Shown piece by piece: positions 52,252-61,281 of a stretch of DNA of 64,000 bases. The translations under genes and the position numbers were made by a program. The notes below the pieces were generated by a model, which saw only the letters and a list, made by a program, of their open reading frames with translations, was not told where the DNA came from and searched no databases. How positions within the stretch are numbered: position 1 is the stretch's first letter; the number at the start of each line of letters is the position of its first letter. The stretch is taken from positions 1,984,001-2,048,000 of the forward strand of contig JAZGVH010000002.1 in the NCBI GenBank assembly GCA_039889245.1, in the 5' to 3' direction. This DNA is from Dermatophilaceae bacterium Soc4.6. GTDB taxonomy: Bacteria > Actinomycetota > Actinomycetes > Actinomycetales > Dermatophilaceae.

Positions 52252-53201
52252 GCCTCGACACCGTCGCGACGGGACTGGTGATCGGCTACGCCGCGGACCT
52301 GCTCCTCGGTGACCCTCGCCGGGGGCACCCCGTCGCGGGCTTCGGGCGGGTCGCCGCCGCCCTCGAGGCGCACACCTACGCACCTCACCGTCGCGCCGGC
52401 GTCGTCCACGAGGCGGCCCTCGTCGGAGGCGCGGTCGCCCTGGGGACGGTCCTTTCCCGTCTCCCCCGAGTCGCGCAGGTCCCGCTCGTCGCGGCCGCGA
52501 CCTGGACGGTCCTCGGCGGACGGTCGCTGGCCCGGGAGGCGCAGGCCATGGACACCCTCCTGCGGGGCGACGACCTCGTCGGCGCACGGGCCCGCATCCG
52601 CAACCTGGTGGGCCGCGACCCCACCGGCCTCGACAGCGACGAGCTCGCCCGCGCCTGCGTGGAGTCGGTGGCCGAGAACACGGCTGACGCCGTGGTCAGC
52701 CCGCTCTTCTGGGGGGCCGTGGCCGGCATCCCCGGCCTGCTCGGCTACCGCGCGGTCAACACCCTCGACGCCATGATCGGGCACCGCTCGCCTCGGTATG
52801 CCGAGTTCGGCTGGGGCGCAGCCCGGCTCGACGACGTGGCGAACTGGCTGCCCGCCCGGCTCACTGTCGCGAGCACCGCCCTCGCCACCGGCTCCTTACC
52901 GCGCGCCCGCCACACCCTGGCCACCGTGAGGCGTGACGCGCCCGCGCACCCGAGCCCCAACGCCGGCCCGGTGGAGGCGGCCTTCGCCGCCGCTCTGGGC
53001 CGGCAGCTCGGTGGGCGCAACGCCTACGGCGGTGTGGCGCAGGATCGGGGCCGTCTGGGGGACGGGCCGGCGGTGTCCGCCGCGGACATCGCGGCCGCCG
53101 TCGCCCTCCAGGGCCGGATCGGGGCGATCGGCCTGCTGGCCGTCGTCAGCGCCCGGGTGCTGCTGCGAGGAGCCGTTCGACGCACGCCTCGACCGAGGTG
53201 A
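52248..53201 (+). CDS. cobD: Adenosylcobinamide-phosphate synthase CobD (CbiB)
   Basis: 317-aa membrane protein of the CobD/CbiB family that attaches aminopropanol (phosphate) to adenosylcobyric acid. Hallmarks are DLLLGDPRRGHPVAGFGR at the N-terminus, VESVAENTADAVVSPLFW, GYRAVNTLDAMIGHRSPRY and GWGAARLDDVANWLPARL. GTG 52248 overlaps cobU. Its last 56 bp overlap the end of the convergent cobK gene, an unusual arrangement. Final gene of the operon. Confidence 0.95.
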   Translation: MSLDTVATGLVIGYAADLLLGDPRRGHPVAGFGRVAAALEAHTYAPHRRAGVVHEAALVGGAVALGTVLSRLPRVAQVPLVAAATWTVLGGRSLAREAQAMDTLLRGDDLVGARARIRNLVGRDPTGLDSDELARACVESVAENTADAVVSPLFWGAVAGIPGLLGYRAVNTLDAMIGHRSPRYAEFGWGAARLDDVANWLPARLTVASTALATGSLPRARHTLATVRRDAPAHPSPNAGPVEAAFAAALGRQLGGRNAYGGVAQDRGRLGDGPAVSAADIAAAVALQGRIGAIGLLAVVSARVLLRGAVRRTPRPR

Positions 53202-53892
53202 GCTCGACCGCTCCCGGCTGGGTGCGGGGGCGGCGGAGGACGACCACGGGGATCCCCAGCTCGCTTGCCGCGCCGAGCTTGGCGCTGGTGTAGGACCCGC
53301 CTGAGTCCTTCGTCAGCAGGACGTCGATCCCATGACGTGACAACATCTCTCGCTCGTCGGGGGCGACGTACGGACCCCGGTCCTCGATCACCGTCCAGCA
53401 GTCAGGCGGGGTGCCGGTCAGGGGTTCGACGACCCTGACCAGCACGTTGCGACCGGCCCAGGACCCGAACGCCTCCAACGTCTGACGCCCGGTCGAGACG
53501 AATGGTCGAGAGCCCAGCCGCTCGGCGGTCGTCCGCATCTCGTCGAGGGTCGACACCCAGTGCCAGGACGACGCGTCGGGTCGACCTTCCCACCCGGGCC
53601 GGGCGAGCCGGAGCACCGGCGCAGCGGTCTGCAGTCCGGCCTCGACGGCGTGGGCCGACATGGTGACGGCGAACGGGTGCGTGGCATCGACCACGTGGGT
53701 GACGCCACGGTCATCGATGTACCGGGCCAGCCCCTCCGCACCCCCGAAGCCCCCGATCCGCACGGGTCCGACCGGGAGCCTCGGCCGGGAGACCCGGCCC
53801 GCGAGGGAGGACTCGAACGGCACACCGGCCGCGTCGAGGGATGACGCCAGCGCTCGGGCCTCGGCCGTTCCGCCCAGCACCAGTATGCGCAC
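53146..53892 (-). CDS. cobK: Precorrin-6A reductase CobK
   Basis: 248-aa NADPH-dependent reductase forming precorrin-6B. The N-terminal nucleotide loop is RILVLGGTAEARALA; VVDATHPFAVTMSAHA and LLTKDSGGSYTSAKLGAA are family hallmarks. It is transcribed alone, against the long operon, overlapping the cobD 3' end by 56 bp. GTG 53892 has TAGCAT 6 nt upstream, a leaderless start. Confidence 0.95.
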   Translation of the reverse strand: MRILVLGGTAEARALASSLDAAGVPFESSLAGRVSRPRLPVGPVRIGGFGGAEGLARYIDDRGVTHVVDATHPFAVTMSAHAVEAGLQTAAPVLRLARPGWEGRPDASSWHWVSTLDEMRTTAERLGSRPFVSTGRQTLEAFGSWAGRNVLVRVVEPLTGTPPDCWTVIEDRGPYVAPDEREMLSRHGIDVLLTKDSGGSYTSAKLGAASELGIPVVVLRRPRTQPGAVELTSVEACVERLLAAAPGR

Positions 53893-53898
53893 GAGCTC

Positions 53899-53904
53899 AT
53901 GCTA
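53899..53904 (-). promoter_or_regulatory. -10 element TAGCAT, leaderless cobK promoter
   Basis: Minus-strand TAGCAT lies 6 nt before GTG 53892. It is identical to the -10 hexamer of the GlxA-type regulator at 9137. Confidence 0.6.
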
Positions 53905-53996
53905 GGCCGCCGGACCACATCGCGTCAGACCTCCCCCGCACCTGCGGGCAGCGGGAGCGGAGAGCCCTCGGCGACGCGGACAGCACCGGGCGGGCA

Positions 53997-54002
53997 TAGG
54001 GT
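53997..54002 (+). promoter_or_regulatory. -10 element TAGGGT of the thi operon
   Basis: TAGGGT ends 8 nt before the first paired base of the TPP riboswitch, so transcription should start at about 54009. No clear -35 box. Confidence 0.45.
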
Positions 54003-54010
54003 CGTGGTTG

Positions 54011-54089
54011 ACGCGGGGTGCCGCACGATGACTGTCGGCGGCTGAGATGACACCCGTAGAACCTGATCTAGCTCGCACTAGCGAAGGGA
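54011..54089 (+). promoter_or_regulatory. TPP riboswitch (THI element)
   Basis: The conserved core is complete: GGGGTGCC, then GGCTGAGATGACACCCG, then AGAACCTGATCTAGCTCG, then CACTAGCGAAGGGA. It ends 10 nt before the thiM start, so control is most likely by hiding the ribosome site (the GAAGGGA end also acts as the Shine-Dalgarno region). Confidence 0.97.
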
Positions 54090-54099
54090 CGTCGCCGTC

Positions 54100-54906
54100 A
54101 TGGTCGCGCCTGTCACACCATCTGATCTGTCCAATGCCCTGGAGAGCCTGCGCGAACGGCCGCCGTTGGTGCAGTGCCTCACCAACATCGTCGTCGCCCA
54201 GTGGACCGCCAACGTGCTCCTGGCCACCGGAGCCTCGCCCGCCATGGTCGACAACCCGCGCGAGGCGGGGTCGTTCGCCGGCATTGCCGGAGGAGTGCTC
54301 GTCAACCTCGGCACGCCGTACGAAGAGACCGCCACGGCGATGCTGCTGGCGGCCACCGCCGCCCGTGAAGTCAGCACGCCCTGGGTCCTCGACCCCGTCG
54401 CCGCCGGCGGCCTGGGCTGGCGCACCGAGCTCGCTCACCGGCTGGTGGCCGACGGCGCGCCGACCATCCTGCGCGGCAACGCCTCCGAGGTGCTGGCGGT
54501 GGCTGCCGGTGGCTCAGGAGGCAGCGGGGTCGACTCGGTCGACTCGCCCGAGTCGGCGGCGGACGCCGCCGCCGGCTTCGCCGCCACGCACGGCACGGTC
54601 GTTGCCGTCAGCGGTCCGGTCGACCACCTGACCGACGGCGAGCGGCTCGTCCGGATCGGCAACGGGCACCCGTGGATGACCCAGGTGACCGGGGTGGGCT
54701 GCGCCCTCGGGGCCCTGATGGCCGCGTTCGCGGCGGTCGTCCCGGACCCGCTCGTGGCCGCCAGTGCCGCCACCGCGGTGCTCACGGTGGCCGCCGATGA
54801 GGCGGCGCGACGCAGCGGCGGCCCGGGGTCGTTCGCCGTGGCCCTGATCGACGAGCTGGCTGCCCTGACGCCCCACGCGCTGGGTGAGCACGTGATCTTG
54901 TCGTGA
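54100..54906 (+). CDS. thiM: Hydroxyethylthiazole kinase ThiM
   Basis: 268-aa ribokinase-like kinase that phosphorylates the thiazole alcohol THZ for thiamin salvage. Recognised by [54 protein letters not shown] and the anion-hole [14 protein letters not shown], which contains the catalytic Cys/Gly pattern of ThiM. A Gly/Ser/Asp-rich insertion is present around residues 135-155. First gene behind the TPP riboswitch; the stop overlaps thiE by 4 nt. Confidence 0.95.
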   Translation: MVAPVTPSDLSNALESLRERPPLVQCLTNIVVAQWTANVLLATGASPAMVDNPREAGSFAGIAGGVLVNLGTPYEETATAMLLAATAAREVSTPWVLDPVAAGGLGWRTELAHRLVADGAPTILRGNASEVLAVAAGGSGGSGVDSVDSPESAADAAAGFAATHGTVVAVSGPVDHLTDGERLVRIGNGHPWMTQVTGVGCALGALMAAFAAVVPDPLVAASAATAVLTVAADEAARRSGGPGSFAVALIDELAALTPHALGEHVILS

Positions 54907-55541
54907 GCCGGCCACTCGACCTGCGCCTCTACCTCGTCACCGACACCGCGATGTGCGGCCCGGCGGGCGTGCCCGAGACCGTCCGCGCAGCGGTCGAGGG
55001 TGGGGTGACCGCCGTGCAGCTGCGTGACCCGGCGGCCACCGAGGCCGAGCTCGTGACCCTCGGGCGAGCGGTGGTGGCGGCGCTGGCCGGCACGGGGGTG
55101 CCGCTGCTGGTCAACGACCGGGTCGACCTGGTTGAGGCGATCGGAGCCCAGGGGGCGCACGTGGGGCAGGGCGACCTCGACGTGGCCGCGGCGCGCCGGC
55201 TGCTCGGCCCCGCCGCCCTGCTCGGGCTGTCGGTCCAGACTCCCGAGCACGTCTGGCACGCCGAGGCCGCCGACGCCGAGCTCGACTACCTCGGGGTCGG
55301 ACCGGTGTGGCCCCAGTCGACCAAGTCGGATGCCGCCCCGCCGGCCGGCCTCGACACCCTCTCCGCGGTCGTGTCGGCGAGCCCCTGGCCCTGCGTGGCG
55401 ATCGGGGGAGTCACCGTCGACCGCGTCCCCGAGGTGCGGGAGCGGGGGGCGGCCGGGGTCGCCGTCGTCAGCGCCGTCTGCGGTCAGCCCGACCCGGCCA
55501 CCGCCGCGAGCGTCCTGCGCCGCGCCTGGGATGAGTCGTGA
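54903..55541 (+). CDS. thiE: Thiamin-phosphate synthase ThiE
   Basis: 212-aa TIM-barrel enzyme coupling HMP-PP and THZ-P to thiamin phosphate. Conserved: [33 protein letters not shown] (normally LxxAxGADGVHLGQ), [22 protein letters not shown] and [13 protein letters not shown] 54903 overlaps the thiM stop. Confidence 0.95.
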   Translation: MSRPLDLRLYLVTDTAMCGPAGVPETVRAAVEGGVTAVQLRDPAATEAELVTLGRAVVAALAGTGVPLLVNDRVDLVEAIGAQGAHVGQGDLDVAAARRLLGPAALLGLSVQTPEHVWHAEAADAELDYLGVGPVWPQSTKSDAAPPAGLDTLSAVVSASPWPCVAIGGVTVDRVPEVRERGAAGVAVVSAVCGQPDPATAASVLRRAWDES

Positions 55542-56359
55542 CCACTCGCCCGCCCGTCGTCCTCAGCATCGCCGGCAGCGACCCGTCCGGCGGTGCCGGC
55601 ATCCAGGCCGACCTCAAGACGTTCTCCGCCCTGGGCGCCTACGGCACCACCGTCATCACCGCCCTCACGGCCCAGAGCACCACCGGGGTGACGGGCGTCC
55701 ACCTGCCCCCCGCGGCCTTCGTCACCGAGCAGCTGGTGACCCTCGTGGCCGACGTGCGGATCGATGCGGTGAAGATCGGCATGCTCTCGTCGCGGGACAC
55801 CGCCGACGCCGTGGGTGCCTTCTTGGTCAACCACCCGCCCGCGCACGTCGTGCTCGACCCGGTGATGGTCGCCACCAGCGGCGACCGTCTGATCGACGAC
55901 GACGCCGTCGACGCCCTGCGCCGGTTGCTGCCGCTGGCGTCGCTGATCACCCCCAACCTCCCCGAGAGCGCCGCCCTGCTCGGGTGCCAGACGGCCAAGG
56001 GAGTCGACGAGATGCTCGTGCAGGCCCACCGCCTGCGGGGTGCCGGCGCCCTCCGGGTGCTCGTCAAGGGTGGGCACGACGACACGGAAGGGCCGGCGGT
56101 CGACGTGTTCGTCGGCCCCGAGGGCGAGCACGTGCTGAGCGCGCCCTGGATCGCCACGCGCAACACCCATGGCACCGGCTGCACCCTCTCGTCAGCGATC
56201 GCCGCCCTGCTGCCGCAACGGCCCGGCTACGTCGAGGCGGTCAGCGAGGCGAAGACCTGGCTGAACGCCGCGATCGCCGCGGCCGACATTCTCGAGATCG
56301 GCCGGCCGCACGGCCACGGGCCGGTCCACCACTTCCACCAGACCTGGGGCGCGAGATGA
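55538..56359 (+). CDS. thiD: HMP/HMP-phosphate kinase ThiD
   Basis: 273-aa ribokinase-fold enzyme that phosphorylates hydroxymethylpyrimidine twice. Hallmarks: [66 protein letters not shown] and the anion hole [15 protein letters not shown] with catalytic Cys/Asp region. GTG 55538 overlaps thiE; its own stop overlaps tenA. Confidence 0.96.
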   Translation: MTTRPPVVLSIAGSDPSGGAGIQADLKTFSALGAYGTTVITALTAQSTTGVTGVHLPPAAFVTEQLVTLVADVRIDAVKIGMLSSRDTADAVGAFLVNHPPAHVVLDPVMVATSGDRLIDDDAVDALRRLLPLASLITPNLPESAALLGCQTAKGVDEMLVQAHRLRGAGALRVLVKGGHDDTEGPAVDVFVGPEGEHVLSAPWIATRNTHGTGCTLSSAIAALLPQRPGYVEAVSEAKTWLNAAIAAADILEIGRPHGHGPVHHFHQTWGAR

Positions 56360-57006
56360 CCACCTTCACCGACGAGGCATGGGCCCGGGTGGCGTCGATC
56401 CGCGCCGCGATCGACGAGCTGCCGTTCGTCACCGGGCTGGCCGACGGCTCGCTCCCGCCCGACCGCTTCACCTACTACCTGGCCCAGGACGCGCACTACC
56501 TCGACGCCTACGCCCGCGTGCTCGCCGCCTGCGCCGCGCAGTCCACCGACGCGGCCGACCTCAGCTTCTGGGCGGGCGGTGCGCAGCGGGCGGTCGCCGT
56601 CGAGCAGGCCCTGCACGGCAGCCACCTCGCCGGCACCAGCCCGATCGAGCGGTCGCCCACCTGCCTCGGCTACTCCTCCTACCTGACGGCGCTGGCGGGC
56701 CGCGGCTCGTATGCCGCGCTGGTCGCCGGGGTGCTCCCCTGCTTCTGGATCTACCAGGACCTCGGCACCCGCCTTCTCGGGGCCGCGGCGACACGGCCGC
56801 ACCACCCGTACGCCGCCTGGATCGCCACCTACGCCGACCCCGCCTTCGCCGCGGCGACCGAGCAGGCCAAGGACATTACCGACGCGCTGGCCGCGGAGGC
56901 GTCCGAGACCGTCCTCGAGCAGATGCACACCGCCTTCACGACCGCGTCCCGGTTCGAGCTGCTGTTCTGGGATGCCGCGTGGCGCACGGAGCAGTGGCCC
57001 GTTTGA
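56356..57006 (+). CDS. tenA: TenA-type aminopyrimidine aminohydrolase
   Basis: 216-aa all-helical TenA-family protein. It salvages the pyrimidine half of degraded thiamin by hydrolysing aminomethyl-aminopyrimidine to HMP. The sequence contains FTYYLAQDAHYLDAYARVLA, CLGYSSYL and VLPCFWIYQDLG; the Cys of the last motif is the nucleophile of the TenA_C class. Last gene of the operon, feeding ThiD with HMP, so the operon is a salvage unit for both thiamin halves and lacks the de novo gene thiC. Confidence 0.93.
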   Translation: MTTFTDEAWARVASIRAAIDELPFVTGLADGSLPPDRFTYYLAQDAHYLDAYARVLAACAAQSTDAADLSFWAGGAQRAVAVEQALHGSHLAGTSPIERSPTCLGYSSYLTALAGRGSYAALVAGVLPCFWIYQDLGTRLLGAAATRPHHPYAAWIATYADPAFAAATEQAKDITDALAAEASETVLEQMHTAFTTASRFELLFWDAAWRTEQWPV

Positions 57007-57714
57007 GAGCGGGTTCAATGCCCGACGAGGGCCAGCGAACGGGTCAGTCGGTGGCGGCCTCGGCGTCGCTGCGCGGTCGCCCGCGCACTGTTCCGGATGC
57101 GACGAGCCGAGGAGTCGGACGCTCCTCGAGTCGTCGGGGAGGACTGCCACGCGGGGCCGAGGTAGGCGACTCGTCGCGTCGAAGGCGACCTTTGATTCCG
57201 CCATCCTTCTGAGGCTCACGCCGAGCACGGGGCCGTAGACCAGCCAGCGAAGACCCAGGGAGCTGGCCGGGGACCCCGCAGGGCCTTCGGGGAATGAAGA
57301 GCCGCCAGCGACGACGCAGTCTCCGGGATAGGCCCCCAGCCAAAGGCCACCGGGAGGTACCCGCTGTCGTACCCGAGAGCATGGATCCGGATGGCCGGCG
57401 CGCTCTCCTCGGTGAGACACCAGGTAGCCCACCCGCCGGCATCCCGTAACCCGCGAGAAGGCCTGGGGCCGCTTGGACGAACCCGACCGGGGCCTCGGCG
57501 AAGCGGGGCCCATCACCACGGAGACGGCACCACAGACGCTGGCATGGACCACGGAGTGCACGCCGAGGCCGAGGGAAACCCGCACCGGTCTGCAACACGT
57601 GTGGTCACTCCGTCCGGCGACGCCCAGGATCTGGGTCGCCAGCAGCGTGCACTGAGTCCTTGATCGTGACGGGGCGACGGGAGACCGGACCAAAGCCCGG
57701 CGGTCGGCCACCAC
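57007..57714. other. 708-bp gap without a convincing gene; possible structured-RNA remnant
   Basis: No frame has a believable product; the long minus-strand frame is antisense to tenA and thiD further left. The plus strand around 57,380-57,620 has phrases of the kind seen in the 5' domain of bacterial group II introns (catcccgtaacccgcgagaa, aacccgacc, gtctgcaacacgtg), but no maturase gene or 3' catalytic domain follows. No terminator hairpin of quality was found after tenA. Confidence 0.35.
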
Positions 57715-59868
57715 CTACCTCGACGCCTTCGAGAGGGCCGGGATGCTCACGGGAGGCAGCCCAGGGGATGGGTCCACCCGCAACGCAGTGGCGGCCCATC
57801 GGGGGAGGTACCAGTTCCACCGTCCGAGGAGCGACACGAAGGCGGGGACGAGGATGCTGCGGATGACCAGCGCGTCGTTCAGGATCCCGGCGCCGAGGCC
57901 GGTGGCGAGGATCTTGATGTTCACTTCGGGGTTGGAGGCCAGGGACACGAACGCCAGGAACAGGATCAGGGCGGCGCTGGTCACCAGCCGTCCGGTGTGG
58001 CCGATACCGGTGACGATGGCTTGCGTGGTGGAGCCGGTCTCGTCGTAGGCCTCCCGCATCCGGGTCAGGATGAAGACTTCGTAGTCCATGGACAGGCCGA
58101 ACAGGAACGCGAACACCGCGATGGGTACCCAGATGGTCACCGACCCGGTCGCCGGGACACCCCAGAGGGCGTTGCTGCCGTGGCCCTGCTGCCAGACGAA
58201 GACCATGATGCCGTAGGCGGTTCCGACCGAGACCAGGTTCAGGAGCACCGCTTTCGCGGCGAGCACGATGGAGCGCAGCGCCCGGGTCAGCAGGGCCAGG
58301 GTGATCACGGCGATGATGCTCAGCACGATCCAGAAGTTGCCGTAGACGGCGTGGCCGAAGTCGACGTCCTCGATGCCGGTGCCGCCGACCCCGACGATCC
58401 CGCGTTCGTGGGTGGCCAGCGCGGAGACCGCGGCCAGGGCGGCCCGCCCCGCGGGGGTGCTGGTTTCCGCGGCGGGGAACGCATCGACGATGGCGGTGCC
58501 AGCAGGGTGGCTCTGTGGGTCGCGCAGCTGGGTGGCCAGCTGGATGCCGGGGATGGCGGCCAGTTCGGTCTGGACGGTGTCGGCGGCGTCGGCGTGGGTG
58601 AGCACCTCGATGGGGGTGATCACGCCGCTGGGGACCCCGGCCCGGGCCAGGGTGGCCAAGGTGGCCGGGGCGGGCCCGGTCTGGGCGAGGGAGGAGCTGG
58701 CGGGTGAGCCGGTGCGGAGCGCGAAGAACGGGATGATCATGACGACGACGACGACGACACCGACCGCGGCGGCGATGTAGCGGTACCGCACGACCAGTCG
58801 CGCCCACCCGGTCCATGCTGGGCTGACCGAGGCGTTCCGGCGCAGCCGGCGACGGTCCAGCTTCGGGCCGATGCTCGACAGCAGGACCGGGAGCAGGGTG
58901 ACGGCCACCGCGATGGAGGTCAGGGGGATGAAGAAGCCCGCGAAGCCGATACTGCGCAGGTACGGCACCGGCAGCACCGCCAGGGCCAGCAGGGACACCG
59001 CCACGGTGATCCCGGACAGGATGACCGCCCGCCCGGCGGTGGCCATGGCGCCGCGGACCGCGGTGTCGTTGTCGGCGCCGGAGTCACCGAGCTCCCGCCA
59101 GCGGGAGACGACCAGGAGGGAGTAGTCGATGGCCACGCCCAGCCCGATCAGGCCGATGAGGAACTGCACGACGGCGCTGACGTCGATGACCCGGGTCAGG
59201 GCGAGCACGAGCAGGAAGGTGGTGGGGATCGCCGCGGCCGCCATCAGCAGCGGCAGGACCGCCAGGAAGCTGGCGAAGACGAACGCGAGCACCAGCAGCG
59301 CCCCGGTGGCGCCGATGATGATCTCGACGAGCAGCCCGGAACCGCTGGTGCCGCTGCCGTTGCTGGTCAGCTCGGTGATGCCGGTGGTGCCGGTCTGCCA
59401 GCCGGGTGGGGCCGCCCGGGTGAGGGCGGCAGCGATCCCCGCGGTCGGGTCGGGCAGGTTCGGATCGCCGGCCTGCGGGGTGAAGACGGCCCCGTAGGCG
59501 GTGCGGTGATCGGCGGTGGTGAACGACGGGTCGCCGGTGGTGGCCTGGTCGAGGAGACGCAGGTGCCCCCCCGAGGCGGCCGCCGCGAACACCTCGTTGA
59601 TCCGGCTCTGCACCCCGGGGGTCGTGGTCGTGGTTCCGGCGGGCAGGGTGACCGCGATGATGGAGACCTCCTTGGATCCGCCGCCGTGGTAGAGCTGCTC
59701 GATCGTGGCGTTGGTGGTCTCGTACCCGGGCTGGCCGGGCAATGCGAAGCTGGTGGTCAGCCGGCCGGTCGTCGTGCCGATGGTGGCGATGCCGGCGACC
59801 GCCAACACCACCCACCCCACCAGGACGAACAGCTTGTGGGTCAGGACCAGATCGGTGAGTCTGCGCAT
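57715..59868 (-). CDS. MMPL/RND-family transporter (MmpL-like)
   Basis: 717-aa membrane exporter of the MMPL family. The topology is helix 1 at residues about 12-32, a large extracytoplasmic loop, five helices (about 165-345), a helix near 380, a second loop, and five helices (about 505-690). Conserved motifs are GLGVAIDYSLLVVSR in the first half and FLFGLSMDYEVFILTRMREAYD in the second, containing the Asp-Tyr pair used for proton coupling. It probably exports a lipid or drug. ATG 59868 has AAGGAGAG upstream. Divergent from a two-component system that probably controls it. Confidence 0.92.
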   Translation of the reverse strand: MRRLTDLVLTHKLFVLVGWVVLAVAGIATIGTTTGRLTTSFALPGQPGYETTNATIEQLYHGGGSKEVSIIAVTLPAGTTTTTPGVQSRINEVFAAAASGGHLRLLDQATTGDPSFTTADHRTAYGAVFTPQAGDPNLPDPTAGIAAALTRAAPPGWQTGTTGITELTSNGSGTSGSGLLVEIIIGATGALLVLAFVFASFLAVLPLLMAAAAIPTTFLLVLALTRVIDVSAVVQFLIGLIGLGVAIDYSLLVVSRWRELGDSGADNDTAVRGAMATAGRAVILSGITVAVSLLALAVLPVPYLRSIGFAGFFIPLTSIAVAVTLLPVLLSSIGPKLDRRRLRRNASVSPAWTGWARLVVRYRYIAAAVGVVVVVVMIIPFFALRTGSPASSSLAQTGPAPATLATLARAGVPSGVITPIEVLTHADAADTVQTELAAIPGIQLATQLRDPQSHPAGTAIVDAFPAAETSTPAGRAALAAVSALATHERGIVGVGGTGIEDVDFGHAVYGNFWIVLSIIAVITLALLTRALRSIVLAAKAVLLNLVSVGTAYGIMVFVWQQGHGSNALWGVPATGSVTIWVPIAVFAFLFGLSMDYEVFILTRMREAYDETGSTTQAIVTGIGHTGRLVTSAALILFLAFVSLASNPEVNIKILATGLGAGILNDALVIRSILVPAFVSLLGRWNWYLPRWAATALRVDPSPGLPPVSIPALSKASR

Positions 59869-60061
59869 CGGGCTCTCCTTGGGTGGGTCCGGCGCGGTGT
59901 GCTCCGGGACGTCACCGAGCCTGCGGGACGCCCGCGTCTGCCGAATCGCCCGGCGGAGGCATCTATCGGTGGCCCGCACCGGTGAGGGCGGCCGTCGGAT
60001 ACCACGATCGCGGTACCCCGAGACGGCGCCGTGGGGTGACGCCGCACCAGGGTCTTCCTCC

Positions 60062-60067
60062 TACGCT
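60062..60067 (+). promoter_or_regulatory. -10 element TACGCT, leaderless promoter of kinase/regulator operon
   Basis: TACGCT matches TAnnnT and lies 6 nt before ATG 60074. The 205-bp region between the kinase and the transporter start must also hold the transporter promoter. Confidence 0.55.
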
Positions 60068-60073
60068 GAACCC

Positions 60074-61279
60074 ATGCACCGACCTCGAGCGCCCAGGAGC
60101 AACGGGTCACGCTGGCGAACAGGGTTGACCTCCCCCCGGGTGGTAGACCTGTTGACCGGTGTCACGGTCGGCGCCGGCGTGGTGGTCGCGACCGCGTTGA
60201 CCGCGGGCGCGGACGTCGTCTCTGCCCCGTTACGGCCCGTGGGCCCGCTGGCCTACCTGCTCGTCGCCGCGTCCGGGCTGGCCCTGGCCTGGCGCAACGC
60301 CGCACCCACCACCACCGTGCTGGTGACGGTGGCCCTCGGCGTCGGCTACCAGGGCGCGGGCTTCCCCGGGGGCCCGGCGCCGGTGCCGATCGTGCTGGCC
60401 CTGTACTCGATCGCCCACCGGGGTGCCCGGCTGCAGTCACTCGGGCTGGGGCTGCTGGCGATCCTGGCGCTCCTGGGGGCGCGCAGCCTAGCCGTCCCGG
60501 GCGGCTTCGCCTCACCGCTGCTGATCGCCTTTCCCATCACCGTGCTCGCTGCGTTGTTCGCCGGACAGCTCGTCGCCGCGCGGCGCGGCCAACGACAACG
60601 CACCCTCGAACGCCAGGCGGCCGCCGAGCAGGCCCGCGAGTACGACATCCAGCGCCGGGTGGATGCCGAACGGCTCCGGATCGCGCGCGAGCTGCACGAC
60701 GTCGTCGCGCACAACATCTCCCTGATCAACGTCCAAGCCACCATGGGTGCCCACGTCATCGCCACCCGACCGGCAGAGGCCACGGAGGCGCTCGTGGCGA
60801 TCAAGTCGGCCAGCAAGCAAGCGCTGCGGGAGCTGCGCAGCATCCTGCAGGTCCTCCGGCAAGCCGACGAGACCGACCCGACCGCTCCCGCACCCGGCCT
60901 GGCCGACCTGGACGCCATGCTGGCCAGCACCGCCCACGCCGGTGTCGACACCGTCTTGACCGTATCCGGCACCCGGCGGACGTTGCCGTCGACAGTGGAC
61001 GTGGCCGCCTACCGGATCATCCAGGAGTCCCTGACCAACGTGATGCGCTACGCCGGTCCGGCGCCGGTCCAGCTGCAGCTGCACTACGCGGACGCCAACC
61101 TCAGCGTCCAGGTCGACAGCGACATCGACACCGGAGTCGACCCGCGGTTCGGCGGGTCCGGTCAGGGCATTGCCGGGATGCGGGAACGAGCCGCCGCGGT
61201 CGGTGGCACCCTGCACGCCGCGCCCGACGGTCACGGCCGGTTCCTCGTCCGCGCCGACCTCCCGCTGACGGTGGCCTGA
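60074..61279 (+). CDS. Two-component sensor histidine kinase, NarL-partner type
   Basis: 401-aa sensor kinase. About four to five membrane helices (residues about 20-165) form the sensor part, with no large extracytoplasmic domain. The HisKA_3 segment is RIARELHDVVAHNISLI with the phospho-acceptor His (near residue 212), and the HATPase part has QESLTNVMRYA (N box) and GQGIAGMRERAAAVGG (G box). This layout is seen in kinases that sense membrane stress or antibiotics. Coupled to the response regulator (3-bp gap), divergent from the MmpL-like exporter. Confidence 0.9.
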   Translation: MHRPRAPRSNGSRWRTGLTSPRVVDLLTGVTVGAGVVVATALTAGADVVSAPLRPVGPLAYLLVAASGLALAWRNAAPTTTVLVTVALGVGYQGAGFPGGPAPVPIVLALYSIAHRGARLQSLGLGLLAILALLGARSLAVPGGFASPLLIAFPITVLAALFAGQLVAARRGQRQRTLERQAAAEQAREYDIQRRVDAERLRIARELHDVVAHNISLINVQATMGAHVIATRPAEATEALVAIKSASKQALRELRSILQVLRQADETDPTAPAPGLADLDAMLASTAHAGVDTVLTVSGTRRTLPSTVDVAAYRIIQESLTNVMRYAGPAPVQLQLHYADANLSVQVDSDIDTGVDPRFGGSGQGIAGMRERAAAVGGTLHAAPDGHGRFLVRADLPLTVA

Positions 61280-61281
61280 CG

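Noticed and set aside
56227-57714. 495-codon minus-strand frame covering the tenA region and the gap
   Set aside because: Most of it is antisense to thiD and tenA, and the part in the gap has no family signature or ribosome site.
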